A stretch of DNA of 64,000 nt. Origin: Candidatus Kaistia colombiensis (GTDB taxonomy: Bacteria > Pseudomonadota > Alphaproteobacteria > Rhizobiales > Kaistiaceae). Each line of letters starts with the position of its first letter. The stretch's first letter is position 1. The notes under the pieces were generated by a model. That model worked only from the letters and a program-made list of their open reading frames with translations, had not been told where the DNA came from and did not search any database. The position numbers and the translations under genes were made by a program. The stretch is taken from the NCBI GenBank assembly GCA_029203105.1, contig CP119318.1, positions 77,001 through 141,000 of the forward strand, given 5' to 3'. Below, in pieces: positions 1-8,408 of this stretch.

Positions 1-900
1 GATTGGCGCCTCGACGAGGCCGGAACCGGCTTCCTGCCCTTCCTGACCACTGACGGCGCCGGCAAGGCCGGCACCTTCGGCAGCGTGCGCAGCGTCAACG
101 GCGCCATCCTGCCGGACATCGCCCTGCCGGCCTCCGCCGACGTGCGGCTGCGGGTCGTCAATGTCGACCCGACCCGGCTGTCCGAGATCGGCATCGAGGG
201 CGCGGAAGCCGCCGTGGTGGCGATCGACGGCATCGCCTGCCCGCCCTTCCCGCTGCGCTCCTGGCGCATGGGACCGGCGATGCGGGTCGACCTGATTGTC
301 CGCACGCCGGCCGATGGCGGCACGGCGACGCTGGTCGACTATTTCGCCGCCAAGCCGGTGCCGCTGGCTCGCCTGGTCGCGAGCGGCCCGGCCAAACGGC
401 AGGGCCCGTTCAACCCGGCGCCACTCGCCGCCGGCCGGATCGCACCGCCGGATCTGGCGACCGCGACGCCGATACCGATCACCTTCTCGGCGACCGCCAC
501 CGGCGCCGCCGTCGCGGATCTCGTCGCCGATGGCGCGCCGCTCGGGCCGCTCTGCCTGTCGGCCAGTAATCTCTGGGCGATCAACAAGGCATCGTGGCCA
601 AGCGACATGCACCAGATCCCGCCGCCGATGGCAAAGCTGGAGCGCGGCAAGACCTATGTCTTCGAGCTGCGCAACGTCACGGCGCACACGCACCCGATCC
701 ATCTGCACGGCCATAGCTTCACCGTGCTGAAATCGAACCGGCGCGACCTGCCGCCGCATCATGCAGACACAGTGCTGCTACTGCCGAAGGAGCGCCTGGA
801 AATCGCCTTCGTCGCCGACAATCCCGGCAAGTGGATGATTCACTGCCACATCATCGAGCATCAGGAGACGGGCATGATGGCATGGTTCGAAGTCGCCTGA
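1..900 (+). CDS. Multicopper oxidase, C-terminal part (cut by window start)
   Basis: The frame is open from base 1, so the N-terminus lies outside the window; about 299 residues are visible. The C-terminal copper motifs are clear. HPIHLHGH lies near visible residue 230, and HCHIIEH followed by a Met-rich stretch near 281-292 supplies type 1, 2 and 3 copper ligands. Enzymes of this family oxidise phenols or metal ions such as Fe(II) or Cu(I) in the periplasm and reduce oxygen to water. The following genes (di-heme protein, imelysin, DUF1513) lie only a few bases apart on the same strand. A ferroxidase role in iron handling is therefore plausible, but this is inference from context. The substrate cannot be read from the fragment. 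Confidence 0.9.
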   Translation, partial: DWRLDEAGTGFLPFLTTDGAGKAGTFGSVRSVNGAILPDIALPASADVRLRVVNVDPTRLSEIGIEGAEAAVVAIDGIACPPFPLRSWRMGPAMRVDLIVRTPADGGTATLVDYFAAKPVPLARLVASGPAKRQGPFNPAPLAAGRIAPPDLATATPIPITFSATATGAAVADLVADGAPLGPLCLSASNLWAINKASWPSDMHQIPPPMAKLERGKTYVFELRNVTAHTHPIHLHGHSFTVLKSNRRDLPPHHADTVLLLPKERLEIAFVADNPGKWMIHCHIIEHQETGMMAWFEVA

Positions 901-911
901 GGATCGCGTCG

Positions 912-2126
912 ATGCGCCTGCGTCATGCCCTTCTCGCGCTCGCCCTGTTCACCGCGCTGCCAGCAATCGCGTTGGCCGATGGTCTGGACGCGGCAATTGG
1001 AAAAGCGCTGTTCGACCGGATCTGGGTGGAGGCCCCCTCCTCGACCGCCGCCAATGACGGGCTCGGGCCGCTGTTCAACGAGAAGAGCTGCGCCAGCTGT
1101 CATTCCGGCAAGGCGCTTTCGGCCAAGATCACGCCGCTTGAGGACGGCACCGTGGCGCAGCGCGGCCTCGCGACGCGGCTCGGCGACAGGCATGGCGCGA
1201 CCGACCCGGTCTACGGCCGGCAGATCCAGCCGCGCGCCGTCTCCGGCCTGATCAGCGAGGGCACAGTCACCTACGCGCTGCCGGAAAAGCCGGGCGACGC
1301 CCTGGCCGTCATCTTCGCGCCAAGCCGTGGCGACCTCGCGCCCGACACCCGGCTCGGCCCGCGCCAGGCGCCGTCGCTGCGCGGCATCGGGCTGATCGAT
1401 AAGGTCGACGAAGCCGCCGTTCTGGAACGCGCCGCCCGCAACAAGAACCATCCCGACGGCGTCGGCGGCCGCCCCCGCCTGCTCGCGGTCGACGGCGAGC
1501 CGAAGCTCGGCCGCTATGGCTGGAAGGCCTCGGCGGCGACGCTCGACCAGATGACATCCGACGCCTTCATGCTCGATATCGGCATGTCGAGTCCTCTGGC
1601 ACCGTTTCCGTATGGCGATTGCACGAAAATGGAGCCGGATTGCCTCGCCGCTCCCAATGGTCGCAGCCCGGGCTTCGACAATGAAGAAATCTCGGCGGAG
1701 ATGGTGCGGCTGCTCAACGCCTATCTGAAGAGCCTGGCCGCGCCCGCGCCAGTCGAGCCGGCCCCGCCCGGCGCCGCCTTGTTCGCCTCGACCGGCTGCG
1801 CCGCTTGCCATGTGCCGAGCCTGCCGGCTCGCGATGGCGGCACGGTCGCGATCTACAGCGACCTGCTGCTGCACGACATGGGCCCTGGCCTCGACGACGG
1901 CGTCGGCGAACCGGGCGTCGCCTCGTCCGAATGGCGCACCGCCCCGCTCACGTCGCTGGCCTTCCGTACCGATGCCGACCGCCGCTTCCTGCATGACGGC
2001 CGCGCCGGCACGCTGGATGAAGCGATCCGCGCCCATGGCGGCGAAGCCACGGCCGCGAAAACGCGCTATGAAGCCCTTCTGGCGGCCGACCGGGCCGCGC
2101 TTGTCGCCTATCTGGAAACGCTATGA
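912..2126 (+). CDS. Di-heme oxidoreductase family protein (DUF1111, thiol oxidoreductase-like)
   Basis: The start is taken at the ATG 11 bases after the oxidase stop, because it begins a typical signal peptide (residues 1-22, ending ALA). The frame is open further upstream, to 831, but that would overlap the oxidase. The 404-residue exported protein has two c-type heme motifs, CASCH at residues 60-64 and CAACH near 296-300, and a short extra Cys pair between them. Length and motif spacing fit the di-heme family related to MauG and cytochrome c peroxidase that travels with imelysin genes. It probably passes electrons in the periplasm during iron acquisition. The stop overlaps the next start by four bases, indicating translational coupling. 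Confidence 0.85.
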   Translation: MRLRHALLALALFTALPAIALADGLDAAIGKALFDRIWVEAPSSTAANDGLGPLFNEKSCASCHSGKALSAKITPLEDGTVAQRGLATRLGDRHGATDPVYGRQIQPRAVSGLISEGTVTYALPEKPGDALAVIFAPSRGDLAPDTRLGPRQAPSLRGIGLIDKVDEAAVLERAARNKNHPDGVGGRPRLLAVDGEPKLGRYGWKASAATLDQMTSDAFMLDIGMSSPLAPFPYGDCTKMEPDCLAAPNGRSPGFDNEEISAEMVRLLNAYLKSLAAPAPVEPAPPGAALFASTGCAACHVPSLPARDGGTVAIYSDLLLHDMGPGLDDGVGEPGVASSEWRTAPLTSLAFRTDADRRFLHDGRAGTLDEAIRAHGGEATAAKTRYEALLAADRAALVAYLETL

Positions 2127-3226
2127 TCGCGATCACCAAACGCCTGCTGTTGATGTCGCCTCTGCTGCTCGCGGCGCGGCGCGTCCTCGCGCAATCGACG
2201 GATGCGCCGGTGAAGCCCGGCCCCAGCCCCTCGGCGCTCGACGCGGTCGCGAAGAAGGCAATCTCCGGCTATTTCATCCCGTCCTACGAGGCACTCCGCG
2301 ACGCGACCGCCAAGCTGGTCGCCGCGATGCAGGAGAGCTGCAAGAACCCGACCACCGCGCCCGACGACAAGGTTCGCGCCGCCTTCACGGCCGTGCTCCA
2401 GGCCTGGGCGCATGTCGATTTCCTGCGCTTCGGGCCGATGGCGGAAAAGGCCCGGCTGGAGCGCTTCTCCTTCCTGCCCGACCCGCACGGCACCGGCGCG
2501 CGCCAGTTGCGCCAGATCCTGGCCAAGCCGGACCCGGCCCTGCTCGAGCCCGGCGCGATCGCGAAGAAGAGCGCCGCCGTGCAGGGCATGCCGGCCTTCG
2601 AGGCGCTCGTCTTCGGCGCGTCGGACGACGCGGAAAGTGCCACCTATCGCTGCCAGTTGGCGCTCCGCATCGCCGAGAACCTCCATGTCATTGCCGGCGA
2701 GGCGGTGACCGAATGGACCCGCGAAGGCGGTTGGCGCGACCTTATGCTGAGCCCGGGCGGCGCCAACATCGTCTATCGCGACGCCAGCGAGCCGCTGGTC
2801 GAGATCCTGAAGGCTGTTGTCACCGGGCTGCAGCAGATGCGCGACCAGCGCCTGTTGCCGGCGCTCGGCAAATCGATCGAGACCGCCAAGCCCGGCCGGG
2901 GCGCCTTCGTCAAATCGGGCGAGAGCTTCGTCTATCTGAACGCTTCCGCCGACGCGCTCGAACTTCTGGTGGAGCGCTCGGACGTGTTCAGCCTGACGCC
3001 CGACCAGGCAGCGACCCTGCTCGCGGCGACCGAAGCCGCGATGACCGACTTCCGCCAGTCGATCGATGTCGGCAAGCCCTGGGCGGAAGCTCTGGCCGAC
3101 CCGGCCAGCTATGCAAAGCTCCAGCACGCCTTCGACGTCCTGAAGACGATCGAGGACATCTTCAATTTCCGGTTCGCGGAGGCGGCGGGCATCTCGCCGG
3201 GGTTCAATGCGCTCGACGGCGACTGA
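2123..3226 (+). CDS. Imelysin family protein (periplasmic iron-regulated, peptidase M75-like)
   Basis: A 367-residue protein starting in an ATGA overlap with the di-heme gene. Residues 1-23 form a signal peptide. The rest is largely helical, with the family pattern W-x-x-V-D-F-L-R-F-G-P near residues 93-105 and conserved Arg/Glu/Asn stretches further on. Imelysins such as IrpA and the EfeO C-domain are periplasmic or surface proteins implicated in iron uptake; peptidase activity is doubtful for most members. The di-heme/imelysin/DUF1513 order is a recurring alphaproteobacterial cassette. A second imelysin gene often precedes such a cassette but is not visible before the window edge. Confidence 0.85.
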   Translation: MIAITKRLLLMSPLLLAARRVLAQSTDAPVKPGPSPSALDAVAKKAISGYFIPSYEALRDATAKLVAAMQESCKNPTTAPDDKVRAAFTAVLQAWAHVDFLRFGPMAEKARLERFSFLPDPHGTGARQLRQILAKPDPALLEPGAIAKKSAAVQGMPAFEALVFGASDDAESATYRCQLALRIAENLHVIAGEAVTEWTREGGWRDLMLSPGGANIVYRDASEPLVEILKAVVTGLQQMRDQRLLPALGKSIETAKPGRGAFVKSGESFVYLNASADALELLVERSDVFSLTPDQAATLLAATEAAMTDFRQSIDVGKPWAEALADPASYAKLQHAFDVLKTIEDIFNFRFAEAAGISPGFNALDGD

Positions 3227-4322
3227 GACGACCGGCATCCGCGCGTTCGCGGGCCGTGCCCTGCGGGCGATCCTTCCGTTCGCCCAGGACGATTCGGGCG
3301 GAGCGGCGGAGCGGCAGGTCTTCGTCTCCTCCGTCCGCGTCGGTCCGCGTCAGCACGAGCTGGTGCTGATCGACGAGCGCGGCGCCATTGTCGGACGGAT
3401 GAAGCTGGCCGGCCGCGGCCACGACATCGCCGTCGACCCGGCCAGGGAGCGGCTGGCGGTCTTCGCCCGGCGGCCGGGCTATTTCGCCGTCATCGTCGAC
3501 ATCGCCTCCTGCGAGCCGCTGGCGACGATCACGCCGCCCGAGGGCCATCACTTCTTCGGCCACGGCATCTTCTCCGCCGATGGCCGCCTGCTCTATGCCA
3601 CCGAGAACCATTTCAACGGCGAGCGCTCGCGCGGCGTCATCGGCGTCTATGACGCCAGCGGCAGCTATGAGCGGATCGGCGAGTTCGAGACGCATGGCAT
3701 GGACGCGCACGAAATCCTGCTCGCGCCCGACGACCGCACGCTGGTGATCGCCAATGGCGGCATCGAGACCCATCCGGACTATGGCCGGCAGAAGCTCAAC
3801 CTCGCCGAGATGCGGCCCTCGATCGTCAAGATCGACAGCGCGACCGGCGACCGGCTCGACGAGACGGTGCTCGACGCCTCGCTGAACCGGCTGTCGATGC
3901 GGCACATGACCTTCGACGGCGCCGGCTCGGTCTGGTTCGGCTGCCAGTGGGAGGGCGAGCGCGGCGTCCGGCCGCCGCTGGTCGGCCGCATCGGCAAGGA
4001 CGGCAAGGCGAAGCTGATGGCGTTTCCGGACGCCGTTGCGCCGCTGGCGCGCAACTATATCGGCTCGGTGGTGGCAAGCCGCGACGGCGGCACGATCGCC
4101 ACCTCGTCGCCGATCGGCGGCCAGGTGTTCTTCTGGGACGCGACCAGCGGCGATTTTCGCGACGTCGTGGCGCTGCCGGACGGCTGCGGCGTCGCCGCGA
4201 CCAAGGGCGACGCCTTCCTGGCCACCGCCGGCGACGGTCGCGTCATGCGCGCCAAGGACGGCAAGCTCGACCCGGTCGCGCGGCGCAGCGAGCAGTTCGA
4301 CAATCATCTGGGGCGGGTCTAG
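3207..4322 (+). CDS. DUF1513 domain protein (beta-propeller, iron cassette)
   Basis: A 371-residue protein whose start overlaps the imelysin stop by 20 bases. The repeated blade-like pattern (GHDIAVDP, FFGHGIFSADGRLLYATEN, HEILLAPDDRTLVIANGG) is that of DUF1513, a beta-propeller family found almost only beside imelysin genes. No convincing signal peptide follows this start. Homologues are usually exported, so either export is non-classical or the true start differs. Function is unknown; a scaffold or metal-handling role in the periplasmic iron system is inference from neighbours. Confidence 0.8.
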   Translation: MRSTATETTGIRAFAGRALRAILPFAQDDSGGAAERQVFVSSVRVGPRQHELVLIDERGAIVGRMKLAGRGHDIAVDPARERLAVFARRPGYFAVIVDIASCEPLATITPPEGHHFFGHGIFSADGRLLYATENHFNGERSRGVIGVYDASGSYERIGEFETHGMDAHEILLAPDDRTLVIANGGIETHPDYGRQKLNLAEMRPSIVKIDSATGDRLDETVLDASLNRLSMRHMTFDGAGSVWFGCQWEGERGVRPPLVGRIGKDGKAKLMAFPDAVAPLARNYIGSVVASRDGGTIATSSPIGGQVFFWDATSGDFRDVVALPDGCGVAATKGDAFLATAGDGRVMRAKDGKLDPVARRSEQFDNHLGRV

Positions 4323-4359
4323 AGCCATTCATCGTTTCACGGAAACGCTGATCGGCTCT
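4321..4359. terminator. Hairpin in the convergent gap after the iron cassette
   Basis: Nested palindrome: outer arms AGAGCC (4321-4326) and GGCTCT (4354-4359), inner arms CGTTTC (4333-4338) and GAAACG (4342-4347). It starts at the DUF1513 stop codon and lies between two converging genes (DUF1513 and tlpA), so it may act as a transcription end. It has no strong T run. Confidence 0.4.
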
Positions 4360-4422
4360 AGTTCTTTGTTGGGTCGCGTTTTCTTCACGCGAACCGGTAC
4401 CCACTTCGCTCGAAAACGCTCT
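4356..4422. repeat. 67-bp dispersed intergenic repeat, copy 1
   Basis: The stretch matches 60911-60977 at 64 of 67 positions in the same orientation. It contains internal inverted pieces (CGCGTTTTCTTCACGCG). Repeats of this form are common between genes in Hyphomicrobiales genomes. It encodes no recognisable protein and sits just past the 3' end of tlpA. Confidence 0.8.
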
Positions 4423-4449
4423 GGCGCGCGCGACGGAACCTCGCGCCGA

Positions 4450-5109
4450 TCAGGCGCCGGTCGCCGCCCCGATCAGCGCCTTGGCATCGTCCGAATCCCA
4501 TTCGGCCGGGCCGGACATCACGCCAAGCGCGCAGCCCTGCTTGTCGATCAGCACCGTCGTCGGCAGGCCGACGGCCATGCCCTTGCCCTTCAGCCCGGTA
4601 AAGATGCCGGTCGACGGATCGCCGTAGAAGGCGAGCGACTTGACGCCGATCTCTTCCAGGAACTTCTTCGGCTTGGCCGGATCCTGCGTGTCGATCGAGA
4701 CGGCGACAACGGAAAAATCCTTGCCCTCATGCGCCGCGTCGAGGCGGTCGAGCGCCGGCATCTCCTGCCGGCAGGGCGCGCACCAGGTCGCCCAAAGGTT
4801 CAAGAGCACCGTCTTGCCGGCGAAATCGGCGATGCTCACCTTGTCGCCGGCCGCGTTCTGGAACGAGAGATCGGTGAGCAGCGCCGGTTCGCTGGCGACG
4901 CGGAAAGCCGCGACATCGCCCTTGGCGAAAGGCGCCAGAAGGCCCGCCGCCTTGACCGCCGGGGCGCAGTCGACACCCGACCATTCAACGACAGCGTTGC
5001 CTTTCCGGGTCTCCGTCACGTATACCGCCGCGACTCCCACTGCGATGCCTGCGATCGCGGCAAGGCCGATGATCGGCCAGCGTCGCGATTGACCGCGCGT
5101 CTCATTCAT
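4450..5109 (-). CDS. tlpA: TlpA-family thiol:disulfide oxidoreductase, membrane-anchored
   Basis: A 219-residue protein with one N-terminal membrane anchor (about residues 11-31), a linker carrying an extra Cys at 48, and a thioredoxin-like domain with active site W-C-A-P-C (Cys110, Cys113) and the cis-Pro segment GLPTTVL. In rhizobia TlpA is a periplasm-facing reductant needed for maturation of cytochrome oxidase (Cu-A site). It is divergent from argH across a 35-base gap, an arrangement usual in this order. A cytochrome oxidase operon lies far away at the other end of the window. Confidence 0.92.
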   Translation of the reverse strand: MNETRGQSRRWPIIGLAAIAGIAVGVAAVYVTETRKGNAVVEWSGVDCAPAVKAAGLLAPFAKGDVAAFRVASEPALLTDLSFQNAAGDKVSIADFAGKTVLLNLWATWCAPCRQEMPALDRLDAAHEGKDFSVVAVSIDTQDPAKPKKFLEEIGVKSLAFYGDPSTGIFTGLKGKGMAVGLPTTVLIDKQGCALGVMSGPAEWDSDDAKALIGAATGA

Positions 5110-5144
5110 TCCGTCCTGCCTCCAAGGCCTCCGAGAGAGGGTAC

Positions 5145-6539
5145 ATGAGCAATTCGATGTGGGGTGGCCGCTTCTCCGAAGGCCCGGCCGCCATCATGGA
5201 AGAGATCAACGCGTCGATTGGTTTCGACCAGAAGCTCTACCGTCAGGACATTGCCGGCTCGAAGGCGCATGCCGCCATGCTCGCCCGCCAGGGAATTATC
5301 GCGGCGGACGATGCCGAAAAGATTGCGGCAGGTCTAGACGCCATCCTGCGCGAAATCGAAGCGGGCACGTTCAAGTTCTCGCGCGCGCTCGAGGACATCC
5401 ACCTCAACATCGAGTCGCGCCTGAAGGAACTGATCGGCGACGCAGCCGGACGGCTGCACACCGCCCGCTCGCGCAACGACCAGGTGGCGACCGATTTCAA
5501 GCTCTGGGTCCGCGACACCATCGACGCCGTCGATGCGGCGCTGCGCAACCTGCAGAGTGCGCTCGCTGACAAGGCTTTCGAGCACGCCGGCCAGGTGATG
5601 CCCGGCTTCACCCATCTGCAGAGCGCCCAGCCGGTGACCTTCGGCCACCACATGCTGGCCTATGTCGAGATGATCGGCCGCGACCGCGGCCGCTTCCAGG
5701 ACGCGCGCAAGCGCCTCAACGAGAACCCGCTCGGCGCCGCGGCGCTCGCCGGCACCTCGTTCCCGATCGACCGTTTCCAGACGGCGCAGGCGCTTGGCTT
5801 CGACCGGCCGACGGCGAATTCGCTCGATAGCGTCTCCGACCGCGACTTCGTCATCGAGGCGCTGGCCGCCGCCAGCCTCTGCGCCATCCATCTGTCGCGC
5901 TTCGCCGAAGAGATCGTCATCTGGTCGTCGGCGCAGTTCCGCTTCATCAAGCTTTCCGACAAGTTCACCACCGGCTCGTCGATCATGCCGCAGAAGCGCA
6001 ACCCGGACGCCGCCGAACTGGTGCGCGCCAAGACGGGCCGCATCATCGGCGCCCAGACGGCGCTGCAGATCGTCATGAAGGGTCTTCCGCTCGCCTATCA
6101 GAAGGATATGCAGGAAGACAAGGAGCAGGCTTTCGACGCGTTTGAGAGCCTGGAACTGGCGATTGCCGCGACCACCGGCATGGTGCTCGACATGGAGCCG
6201 GAATCCGCGACGCTGAAGAAGGCGGCAGGCTCCGGCTTCGCCACGGCGACGGATCTGGCCGACTGGCTGGTGCGCGAACTGAACATGCCGTTCCGTGATG
6301 CCCACCACGTCACCGGCCGCATCGTGGCGATTGCTTCCGAGCGCGGCGTCGACCTGACCAAGGTGACGCTGGACGAGATGCAGGCCGTGCATCCCGCCAT
6401 CACCGACGCGGTCTATTCGGTGCTGACCGTCGACAAGTCGGTCAGGAGCCGCACCAGCTATGGCGGCACCTCGCCGAAGAACGTGCGCGCGCAGGCGAAA
6501 CGCTGGCAGCGGGCGCTCGCCCGCGAGGCCAAGGCCTAG
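5145..6539 (+). CDS. argH: Argininosuccinate lyase
   Basis: Splits argininosuccinate into arginine and fumarate, the last step of arginine biosynthesis; cytosolic homotetramer. The 464-residue protein has the full family length and the fumarase/aspartase signature G-S-S-I-M-P-Q-K-R-N-P-D at about residues 277-288, which contains the catalytic Ser. The start MSNSMWGGRF is typical, and a purine-rich GAGAGG site precedes it. No other arginine gene is present; ordering with tlpA, a lipoprotein and lysA is typical of the order. Confidence 0.98.
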   Translation: MSNSMWGGRFSEGPAAIMEEINASIGFDQKLYRQDIAGSKAHAAMLARQGIIAADDAEKIAAGLDAILREIEAGTFKFSRALEDIHLNIESRLKELIGDAAGRLHTARSRNDQVATDFKLWVRDTIDAVDAALRNLQSALADKAFEHAGQVMPGFTHLQSAQPVTFGHHMLAYVEMIGRDRGRFQDARKRLNENPLGAAALAGTSFPIDRFQTAQALGFDRPTANSLDSVSDRDFVIEALAAASLCAIHLSRFAEEIVIWSSAQFRFIKLSDKFTTGSSIMPQKRNPDAAELVRAKTGRIIGAQTALQIVMKGLPLAYQKDMQEDKEQAFDAFESLELAIAATTGMVLDMEPESATLKKAAGSGFATATDLADWLVRELNMPFRDAHHVTGRIVAIASERGVDLTKVTLDEMQAVHPAITDAVYSVLTVDKSVRSRTSYGGTSPKNVRAQAKRWQRALAREAKA

Positions 6540-6637
6540 ACAACAGCCGCGAATTCCGCCGAACATTGGCAATGACGGGGCGGCGCGATCGGTTAAGATG
6601 CGCCGCCGGATCGACGAGCCCTTCAGGAGAAGCCGCC

Positions 6638-6835
6638 TTGGCCCTTGCTGCCCGAATCCTCCTTCTGACCGCCGCGATGGCGCTCGCCGGTTGTGGCGTG
6701 AAGGGTCCGCCGGAGCCGCCGCCGGGCGGTCCGCAAGCGCTTTCCGCCCAGCAGGCCGGCCCCGACGGCAAAAAGCCCGACGTTTCCAAACCGGCCAAAC
6801 CGGATCGCTCGCTGTTTATCGACAAGCTGCTCTGA
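6638..6835 (+). CDS. Small lipoprotein, LptM/YifL-like
   Basis: Starts at a TTG seven bases after a clear CAGGAGA ribosome site. Upstream in-frame ATGs (for example 6566) would place residues before the signal peptide and are less likely. The 65-residue product has a short hydrophobic signal and the lipobox L-A-G-C, then the block GVKGPPEPPP typical of the small lipoprotein found upstream of lysA in many proteobacteria. The rest is Pro/Lys-rich. In Escherichia coli the comparable protein (LptM) assists the LPS export complex LptDE; that role is only suggested here. Confidence 0.8.
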   Translation: MALAARILLLTAAMALAGCGVKGPPEPPPGGPQALSAQQAGPDGKKPDVSKPAKPDRSLFIDKLL

Positions 6836-6862
6836 GCCTGTTCGGCACGGTCGAGGGATTTT

Positions 6863-6989
6863 CTTCACCTCTCCCTGAGGGAGAGGTCGGACCGAAGGTC
6901 CGGGTGAGGGTTTACGCCCTCACCGGATGGTTCCCTAAACCCTCACCCGCCGGCTACGCCGTCGACCTCTCCCTCAGGGAGAGGTGAAG
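6863..6989. repeat. Inverted repeat element between the lipoprotein gene and lysA
   Basis: Two perfectly complementary 27-base arms, 6863-6889 and 6963-6989, flank 73 bases that hold further GTGAGGG/CCCTCAC pieces. Each arm is itself a palindrome around CTCCCT-GAGGGAG. The element fills the gap and ends 31 bases before lysA. It could fold into a long hairpin in the transcript. Confidence 0.85.
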
Positions 6990-7020
6990 ATGGCGCTCCC
7001 TTACGACGATTGACCCTGTC

Positions 7021-8292
7021 ATGAACCATTTCGAATATCGCGACGGCGCGCTCTACGCCGAGGACGTGGCGATCGCCGACATCGCCGAGGCCGTCGGCAC
7101 GCCGTTCTATTGCTACTCGACCGCCACCCTCGTCCGCCATTTTCGCGTGTTTCGCGAGGCGCTGGCAGGGATGGACACGCTCATCTGCTACGCCATGAAG
7201 GCGAATTCCAACCAGGCCGTGCTGAAGACGCTGGTCGCCGAGGGCGCCGGCATGGACGTCGTCTCGGAAGGCGAACTGCGCCGTGCGCTCGCCGCCGGCT
7301 GCCCGCCGGAAAAGATCGTCTTCTCCGGCGTTGCCAAGACGGCCCGCGAGATCGCGCTGGCGCTCGATACCGGCATCCTCTGCTTCAACGTCGAATCCGA
7401 GCCGGAGCTGGAGCGGATCTCCGAGATCGCCACCGCCAAGGGTGCGACGGCGACGATTTCGCTGCGCATCAATCCCGACGTCGATGCCAAGACGCACGCC
7501 AAGATCACCACCGGCAAGGCCGAGAACAAGTTCGGCATCCCCTATGTGCGCGCCCGCGAGGTCTACGCCCACGCAGCCACCTTGCCCGGGATCAAGATCG
7601 CCGGCGTCGACATGCATATCGGCAGCCAGATCACCGACATGGAGCCGTATGATGCGGCCTACGGCCTGCTGGCCGACCTGGTGCGCGACCTGCGCGCCGA
7701 CGGCCACACCATCGATCACGTCGATGGCGGTGGCGGCCTCGGCATTCCCTACCACCTCGACGGCGAAGTGCCGCCCGATCCCACCGCCTACGCGGCGATC
7801 GTGCGCAAGCGGCTCGGCAATCTCGGCGGCAAGATCCTGTTCGAACCGGGCCGGATGATCGTCGGCAATGCCGGCATCCTCGTCTCGGAAGTCGTCTATG
7901 TGAAGGAAGGCGCCGCCAAGACCTTCGTCATCGTCGACGCCGGCATGAACGACCTGATCCGCCCGACGCTGTACGAGGCGCATCACGACATCCAGCCGGT
8001 CAACGAACCCAAGCCGGGCGCGCGCGAAATCTTCGCGGATGTCGTCGGCGGCGTCTGCGAAACGGGCGACTACCTGGCGCTCAATCGCACCATGGCGGTC
8101 GTCGAGCCCGGTGACCTCATCGCCGTGATGACGGCCGGCGCCTATGGCGCGGTGCAGGGCTCGAGCTACAACACCCGGCCCCTCGCCGCCGAAGTGCTGG
8201 TCAACGGCAGCGAATTCGCCGTGATCCGGCCGCGCCAGACCTATGACGACCTGATCGGCATGGACCGCCTGCCGCCCTGGCTGGCCGAATAA
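7021..8292 (+). CDS. lysA: Diaminopimelate decarboxylase
   Basis: PLP enzyme converting meso-diaminopimelate to L-lysine, the last step of lysine synthesis; cytosolic dimer. At 423 residues it is full length. PLP-binding Lys60 is in C-Y-A-M-K-A-N-S-N, the phosphate-binding Gly-rich loop D-G-G-G-G-L-G is near residue 236, and the substrate Cys motif G-G-V-C-E-T-G-D is near 344-351. The ribosome site is weak, and an inverted repeat ends just upstream. Confidence 0.98.
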   Translation: MNHFEYRDGALYAEDVAIADIAEAVGTPFYCYSTATLVRHFRVFREALAGMDTLICYAMKANSNQAVLKTLVAEGAGMDVVSEGELRRALAAGCPPEKIVFSGVAKTAREIALALDTGILCFNVESEPELERISEIATAKGATATISLRINPDVDAKTHAKITTGKAENKFGIPYVRAREVYAHAATLPGIKIAGVDMHIGSQITDMEPYDAAYGLLADLVRDLRADGHTIDHVDGGGGLGIPYHLDGEVPPDPTAYAAIVRKRLGNLGGKILFEPGRMIVGNAGILVSEVVYVKEGAAKTFVIVDAGMNDLIRPTLYEAHHDIQPVNEPKPGAREIFADVVGGVCETGDYLALNRTMAVVEPGDLIAVMTAGAYGAVQGSSYNTRPLAAEVLVNGSEFAVIRPRQTYDDLIGMDRLPPWLAE

Positions 8293-8408
8293 GCCGGCCT
8301 CGCCCCGGCCGCAGTTGACCGCTAAACCTTGCCGGGAGGCTCGCTCGCCCCAACTTCAGTTGCTAGAGTACAAGGGGCGGCGGGCGTGACGGACAAGACG
8401 GAGCGGCA

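Noticed and set aside
861..2036. Long open frame antisense to the di-heme gene (and similar ones at 2108-3238, 3204-4328, 5334-6572, 8322-10139, 13101-14444, 29763-31526, 36648-37895)
   Set aside because: High-GC shadows: rich in Arg, Ala, Gly, His and Asp without domain motifs, each fully covered by a well-identified gene on the other strand.
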